From assembly GCF_019578655.1 (NCBI RefSeq), contig NC_063259.1:12614489-12678488 (forward strand): DNA of 64,000 nucleotides. Direction: 5' to 3'. Made by a program: the position numbers and the translations under genes. This DNA is from Ricinus communis. Taxonomy: Eukaryota; Streptophyta; Magnoliopsida; Malpighiales; Euphorbiaceae. Positions 62,791 through 64,000 of this stretch are shown in pieces (within the stretch, counting starts at the first letter, position 1; the number at the start of each line of letters is the position of its first letter). The notes beneath the pieces are model-generated. The model was not told the DNA's origin. It searched no databases and was given only the letters and a program-made list of their open reading frames with translations.

Positions 62791-64000
62791 TAATTGATAC
62801 TAATTATATTATAATAATTATCACTTCTCTTGCTAGCTACTACATATACTAACTTTATAATTATAATAACTATATCCTTATTATAAATATATTAGTCAGT
62901 ATTCAGATTATATAGTAAGCTCAATTCATCGGGGAGAACCTTCAAATTTAGCCAAATTTTTAACTTATCCCAACAATCTCCCCCTCTCATTAGCTGAACT
63001 CTTCCTTATGTCAAGGGCACTTCAGGAAACTTCCGACATTGTTACCCCGAGGTCTTTAAATTTATTTTACAATATAGTATTGTAATTTTCTTTTAGAATT
63101 TTAAACTAAACTGGTAATTATTTGGCGCATGATATATCTTTTATTGATTCTATCTTTCTTCATAAAAATATTAAATTAAAATTATGGATTCCTATCGGAG
63201 TCATTTTCCTTGTAATAGTTCAATCCTTTTTCTTTTCTTCGTTTTTAATGTTCTTTATTGTTTTCATTGAATATAGTTGGTTAAGAGATCTATACTATTT
63301 ATCAATGGATATAATCCATGTGGTATGAATAGCTTAAAAGTATAAATATAAATGGTGTTATTTGGACATTTTGTTTGGAGTTATTAAAGATATGAGAATA
63401 AATATTGTTATTTGGATATTTTGTTTGAAGTTCTTATATATAAAATAATGAAAAAGTTTTTGATGTGCAAGATCCTCAGACGAGGCAAGCACAGAGCATA
63501 CATTTGTTACTTGATGTAAAAATGAACAAGTTTTTAATGTGCAGGATCCTCAGACAAGGCAGAAACAGAGCATACACTTATTATAGAATTATGCACAAAG
63601 AGTGGAAGAAGATAACAAATTTTATTCAATAAACAAATATACAAGCTTTGAAATGAAAGCTTTGAAAGAAATATAACTTACAAGAATTGTAGAATACAAG
63701 AGGAAGAGTTTTCTCTCTCACTTTCAATCACTTTTTTCTCACTATATTTCTAATTATGTGCAGAGAACTTGAAGAATACAAGACTTTCTTGTGATTTTTC
63801 AGTCTGCCTTCTTCTTTGAAATCTCCTCTATTCATAGAGGTCTTCAACCTTTAGCTTCAATAATTCTTTCTTTGGATGCTTTTGATAATGGAGTAAGGGG
63901 TTTCATTACTTTTCTGAAATGGAGCAGAAGTCGTCTGCCATGCTTGAAAATAATGGAGTCTTTGTCTTTTTCTTTTTAGAAATAATAGTGCAGAATCTTT
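62791..64000. other. AT-rich DNA with a local duplication; no gene
   Basis: No gene recognised. A minus-strand TATA-like word near 63835 and an AATAAA near 63620 resemble a retroelement promoter region, but no primer site or coding part accompanies them within the window. Confidence 0.35.
63452..63590 (+). repeat. Tandem pair of a ~75-bp repeat
   Basis: The block AAGTTTTTGATGTGCAAGAT...CAGAGCATACATTTGTTA (from about 63452) recurs from about 63529 with few changes (AGTTTTTAATGTGCAGGATC...CAGAGCATACACTTATTA). Confidence 0.85.

Noticed and set aside
63590..64000. A second endogenous pararetrovirus
   Set aside because: The TATA and poly(A) words and a shared 'TCTGCCAT' word are too weak; no Met-tRNA primer site or viral coding motif was found.

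Overview
This is nuclear DNA of a flowering plant. Evidence: a calcium-dependent protein kinase gene with GT-AG introns, several nested plant LTR retrotransposons, a TRIM element carrying 5S rRNA-derived sequence, and an endogenous plant pararetrovirus. The kinase reads as a eudicot CPK5/CPK6-type protein. A Euphorbiaceae host such as castor bean is a guess I cannot test here. There is one recognisable intact host gene. About three quarters of the window is transposable-element or viral sequence at different stages of decay.

Layout. 1-14.1 kb: broken Ty3/gypsy elements of the Ogre/Tat and Athila types (minus strand, LTRs at 3555-5749 and 8378-9814), a broken plus-strand gypsy pol (9912-11938), and a degraded minus-strand region. 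14.1-22.0 kb: a complete insertion of a chromovirus-like element (14544-21971, target duplication ACCCC) that has lost nearly all of its coding region. Its 5' LTR holds a 492-bp element with perfect 55-bp inverted ends. 22.0-28.9 kb: a second gypsy element with its 5' LTR, primer site and gag-pol; almost all its premature stops look like C-to-T decay. 29.1-30.6 kb: a Cassandra-like TRIM with four tandem LTRs and three 71-bp internal domains between one pair of CATCA target duplications. 32.2-34.5 kb: a broken Ty1/copia element. 34.5-41.3 kb: an LTR fragment, a CACTA (En/Spm) transposon remnant and an AT-rich 752-bp tandem duplication.

41.3-51.7 kb: an endogenous caulimovirid on the minus strand. 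It has a Met-tRNA primer site, a movement protein, a coat protein with zinc knuckle, an aspartic protease, RT/RNase H and a downstream protein of unknown role. The promoter/poly(A) region is present at both ends, rearranged and inverted viral pieces are attached, and the locus is bracketed by a 0.5-kb direct duplication of host DNA. The order resembles the florendovirus/petuvirus side of the family, but that placement is inference.

52.1-60.1 kb: the CDPK gene, with seven coding exons, 561 residues, a putative N-myristoylation site and four EF-hands. The right-hand host duplication and the viral locus end a few hundred bases upstream of its 5' leader. 60.1-64 kb: MITE-like inverted repeats, another Cassandra fragment, and AT-rich DNA without recognised genes.

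The genes do not form a pathway. The window shows nested insertion, followed by decay, deletion and duplication around one signalling gene.
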